Assembly: GCA_021780585.1 (NCBI GenBank)
Contig: JAJXYM010000386.1
Location: 1-16,506 of the forward strand
From: Deltaproteobacteria bacterium
GTDB taxonomy: Bacteria; Desulfobacterota; Binatia; Binatales; Binataceae
Reading direction: 5' to 3'
Length of the DNA stretch: 16,506 bases
Shown piece by piece: positions 14,526 through 16,506 of the stretch (its first letter is position 1; every line of letters starts with the position of its first letter). The notes under the pieces are model-generated. The model had not been told where the DNA came from and did no database searches. It saw only the letters and a list, made by a program, of their open reading frames with translations. The position numbers and the translations under genes were made by a program.

Positions 14526-14921
14526 TCATGGCCGTGGCCCCGCCAGCGCGGAAATTCCGCCGCGAACGCGCGGACCGCGCCGGCGCGTGAACGCCTCCTC
14601 GCGCACCGCGCCGGAGAGCGCCGCGTTCAACGCGCAAATCGAATGGAGGAGAAAGCCCAACGACGCCGCCATGGTGTAGGTCAGGGCGACCACGCCGAAC
14701 CAGACCAGCGCCGCCCGCCGCTGATTTTTGTACATATGGCCGAGACCCGGAATCACGCTGAGCAACAGCGCGACCATCGGCCGCCAGGTGATATTGCGGC
14801 TCAGCCATTCCGTGCCGGCCAGCGGCGCGCCGCAATCCTTGCAGAAGACGGCGTCGGAAACGGTCACCGGCCGGCCGCATTGCGAGCAGAACCGTGCTCT
14901 TTCGATTACCGCGTCAGCCAT
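14526..14921 (-). CDS. Small zinc-ribbon membrane protein
   Basis: 131 residues. An N-terminal zinc ribbon (Cys12-x2-Cys15, Cys27-x2-Cys30, in 'FCSQCGRP' and 'FCKDCGAPL') is followed by a hydrophobic region with two likely transmembrane helices (about 46-62 and 69-95) around 'VIPGLGHMYKNQRRAA', a P-G-x-G-x-x-Y turn often found in TM2-like small membrane proteins. The basic, Arg-rich tail has no recognisable fold. The start ATG (14921-14919) overlaps the end of the upstream FHA gene by 8 bases, so translation is probably coupled. The downstream kinase also has a zinc ribbon and a membrane helix, which hints at a shared membrane complex, but that is inference. Function unknown. Confidence 0.8.
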   Translation of the reverse strand: MADAVIERARFCSQCGRPVTVSDAVFCKDCGAPLAGTEWLSRNITWRPMVALLLSVIPGLGHMYKNQRRAALVWFGVVALTYTMAASLGFLLHSICALNAALSGAVREEAFTRRRGPRVRGGISALAGPRP

Positions 14922-16188
14922 GGAAGATGTAGGCGGCGTCGCCGAATCTGACCGCCGCGCCGTCGCTCAGCGGCGCCTCGCTGATCCGTTGGCCGTTCAC
15001 GAAGCATCCGTTCTGGCTGTGCAAATCGATTACGCGAAAACCGCCGCCGTTCGCTTCGATCGCCGCGTGATGGCGCGAGACCGAAGCGTCGCCGATCACG
15101 ATGTCGTTGTCGAGCGCGCGGCCAATCTTGATGCGGCCGGCGGCGGCGAGCCGGATGCGTTCGCCGCTCGAGCCTTCCAGGAAGGCCTCGCGGGCGGCGG
15201 CCGCGGTCACGCCGGGCGCGGACGCCGCCCGCGGTCGCGGCGGCGGAACGGTCGCGACCGCGCCATGTGCGCCAACCCGTTCATGGAAGCTCAGCTCGTA
15301 GTCGCCCATACGGATCCGGTCGCCGTCGTTGAGCGTCGCCGTTTCGATTCGCGCGCCATTGACGATCGTACCCGCCTGCACGGCGAGATTGCGAATCGTG
15401 CAGAGCTCGCCCTTGCGTTCGAGGACCGCGTGGCGCGCCTGCACGCCGGGATCGCCGAACAGGCCGATCGCGTTTTCCTCGGCCCGGCCGATCGTTACGG
15501 TTGGTCCATCGATTCGATATTGGCGGCCGCGCAGCCGTCCCGCCTCGACCACCAGCCAGGCGGTCTTGGTCAACTCATGCGCCAGGCCGATAAACAGGCC
15601 GATCGCGAAGCCGACCGCGCTGAAACCGATTAACCGCGAGAGCATCCCGCTCGAACTCAGCATCCCGATCGGATCGAAGACGAGTCCCCCCGCGAAACCT
15701 CCGACCCATCCGCCGGCCGCGCCCTTGAGCGCGTTGCGCAGCGAACCCGTGGCGAGGCCGACGCCCAAGCCGAGCATCATGCCCATCAGGGTCCATCCGA
15801 CCAGCCGCGCCAGGATCAGATAAAAGATCGCGCCCTGCTGTCCACCGACCCATCCGCCCGCTTCCAGAATCGAGCTGAAGGCGACGTTCGAAAACCAGGT
15901 CGCCGGAATCGAGAGCAGAAAGCATATAATGAAGCCGCGGATGGCGCGCCGTTTCATTGGCTCGGTGATCGTGAACGACTGGTCGTCGGAGGCGGTGATC
16001 AGCCCGCCGATCACGCCCGCAAGAATCGCCATCACGAACAGATTGCCGTAAATCAGCCACGCCGATTCGGCCTGGGTCAGCGAATGGCCGTGATTGACGA
16101 TTTCGACCGGTATCCATCCGATCGCGCCGCCCAGCAGGCCGGCCATCGCCTTGAACATCAGTTCGCGCTGATTGATGGAGCGGTTCAT
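14914..16188 (-). CDS. Polytopic membrane protein with two C-terminal FHA domains
   Basis: 424 residues. The N-terminal half (about 10-210) is Gly-rich and hydrophobic, with about five or six predicted membrane helices, including glycine-zipper-like stretches. Two FHA (phosphothreonine-reader) domains follow: about 216-303 and 347-424. FHA2 has the full set: Gly356-Arg357, Ser371-Arg-His-His374, Asn393, Asn398-Gly399. FHA1 keeps Gly234-Arg235 and the NG turn but has 'VQARH' (249-253) in place of 'VSRxH', losing the phosphate-contacting Ser-Arg. I start at the ATG at 16188, which has GAGGG at 16199-16203; a TTG at 16209 is the only longer option and has poor spacing. It is first in the minus-strand kinase cassette, with a TATAAT box upstream. 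It likely docks phosphorylated kinase or substrates at the membrane. Confidence 0.88.
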   Translation of the reverse strand: MNRSINQRELMFKAMAGLLGGAIGWIPVEIVNHGHSLTQAESAWLIYGNLFVMAILAGVIGGLITASDDQSFTITEPMKRRAIRGFIICFLLSIPATWFSNVAFSSILEAGGWVGGQQGAIFYLILARLVGWTLMGMMLGLGVGLATGSLRNALKGAAGGWVGGFAGGLVFDPIGMLSSSGMLSRLIGFSAVGFAIGLFIGLAHELTKTAWLVVEAGRLRGRQYRIDGPTVTIGRAEENAIGLFGDPGVQARHAVLERKGELCTIRNLAVQAGTIVNGARIETATLNDGDRIRMGDYELSFHERVGAHGAVATVPPPRPRAASAPGVTAAAAREAFLEGSSGERIRLAAAGRIKIGRALDNDIVIGDASVSRHHAAIEANGGGFRVIDLHSQNGCFVNGQRISEAPLSDGAAVRFGDAAYIFHG

Positions 16189-16251
16189 CCGTGACTGACC
16201 CTCGCGCAAGCCCTCTCGACGATCGCCAATAAGCGCGATCGATCCGCCTCT

Positions 16252-16257
16252 ATTATA
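16252..16257 (-). promoter_or_regulatory. Candidate -10 box for the FHA/kinase cassette
   Basis: A perfect TATAAT on the minus strand (ATTATA on the plus strand), 64 bases before the FHA gene's ATG, standing out in GC-rich DNA. No good -35 hexamer lies 16-18 bases upstream (GGGAGC or close), so either an activator is needed or another sigma factor is used. Predicted transcription start about 16245. Confidence 0.5.
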
Positions 16258-16399
16258 GCCCCTTCGCCATGATAGCTCCCGCCGCGCGCGCTTTGAACTT
16301 CCCGCGCCGATGCGGCCGCGGGCGCAGTTGCCCCGCCGGCCCGAAAAGAGGCATCATCACCGGCCGCGGCCGAACCCGGTCGTGAAGACGAGGTTTACG

Positions 16400-16506
16400 A
16401 TGGCGGAGAAAGCGCTGACGCCTGAACCGTTCGGACCGCTCCAGGGCGTCCGTATCATCTCCACCGGCACGCTCATCGCGGAACCCTTCGCGGCGGAACT
16501 CGCGGC
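16400..16506 (+). CDS. Type III CoA-transferase (CaiB/BaiF family), N-terminal part only
   Basis: The first 35 codons of a plus-strand gene that runs off the right edge. It reads 'MAEKALTPEPFGPLQGVRII' then 'STGTLIAEPFAAELA', which fits the family's opening strand 'PLxGVRVLDxxxxxAGPxxxxxLAxxG'. The ATG at 16400 has GAGG at 16390-16393. It is divergent from the FHA gene, with 211 bases between the starts. It cannot be decided from this fragment whether it is a transferase or a racemase, since the catalytic Asp lies beyond the window. Confidence 0.75.
   Translation, partial: MAEKALTPEPFGPLQGVRIISTGTLIAEPFAAELA

Noticed and set aside
16361..16372. Perfect 12-base palindrome CGGCCGCGGCCG before the last CoA-transferase gene
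   Set aside because: Only G and C, in DNA of this composition easily due to chance; no second copy seen.

Overview
The window is GC-rich bacterial DNA, densely packed with genes. It carries no ribosomal RNA, tRNA, mobile element or CRISPR array that I can see. The gene content is a catabolic set: luciferase-like flavin monooxygenases (LLM family), type III CoA-transferase/racemases, alpha/beta hydrolases, a fumarase-superfamily lyase and a PLP aminotransferase. Beside it sits a Ser/Thr-kinase/FHA signalling cassette. That mix is typical of large-genome soil or marine lineages such as Binatota-like or deltaproteobacterial organisms, or Actinobacteria. This placement is an inference from gene families only; nothing here is a phylogenetic marker.

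Layout. 1-258 (-): the start of a 3-carboxymuconate cycloisomerase/adenylosuccinate-lyase family enzyme, cut by the window edge. A shared upstream region (259-552) separates it from a plus-strand run of alpha/beta hydrolase (553), LLM monooxygenase A (1365) and its tandem paralogue LLM monooxygenase B (2819), closed by a strong intrinsic terminator (4163-4199). Next come an orphan BtuF-like helical-backbone protein without a signal peptide (4315), an alpha-methylacyl-CoA racemase-like enzyme (5268) and a class III aminotransferase with a four-cysteine insertion (6563). After a hairpin (7921-7946) come a second alpha/beta hydrolase (8059) and a CLC-type chloride channel/transporter with CBS and RCK_C domains (8934), which overlap by one base.

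The minus strand then holds, in transcription order from the right, a membrane protein with two FHA domains (16188), a zinc-ribbon membrane protein (14921, overlapping by 8 nt), a membrane-anchored Ser/Thr kinase (14503), a PHP-domain phosphoesterase (12812) and an F420-type LLM oxidoreductase (11897). A perfect TATAAT -10 box lies upstream of the FHA gene. At the right edge another type III CoA-transferase begins on the plus strand (16400).

The most interesting signals are four. (1) The kinase lacks the usual VAIK lysine and instead has a lysine in the third-glycine position of its glycine loop, the arrangement that defines eukaryotic WNK kinases. (2) An 18-nt identical intergenic sequence with a perfect 7-1-7 dyad occurs twice, 6 kb apart, upstream of the hydrolase/LLM run and upstream of the aminotransferase, suggesting a shared regulator. 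(3) The LLM genes are a tandem duplication with a nearly invariant core and one sharply diverged C-terminal stretch. (4) The CLC protein keeps the gating glutamate but has isoleucine where the internal proton glutamate of CLC antiporters lies.
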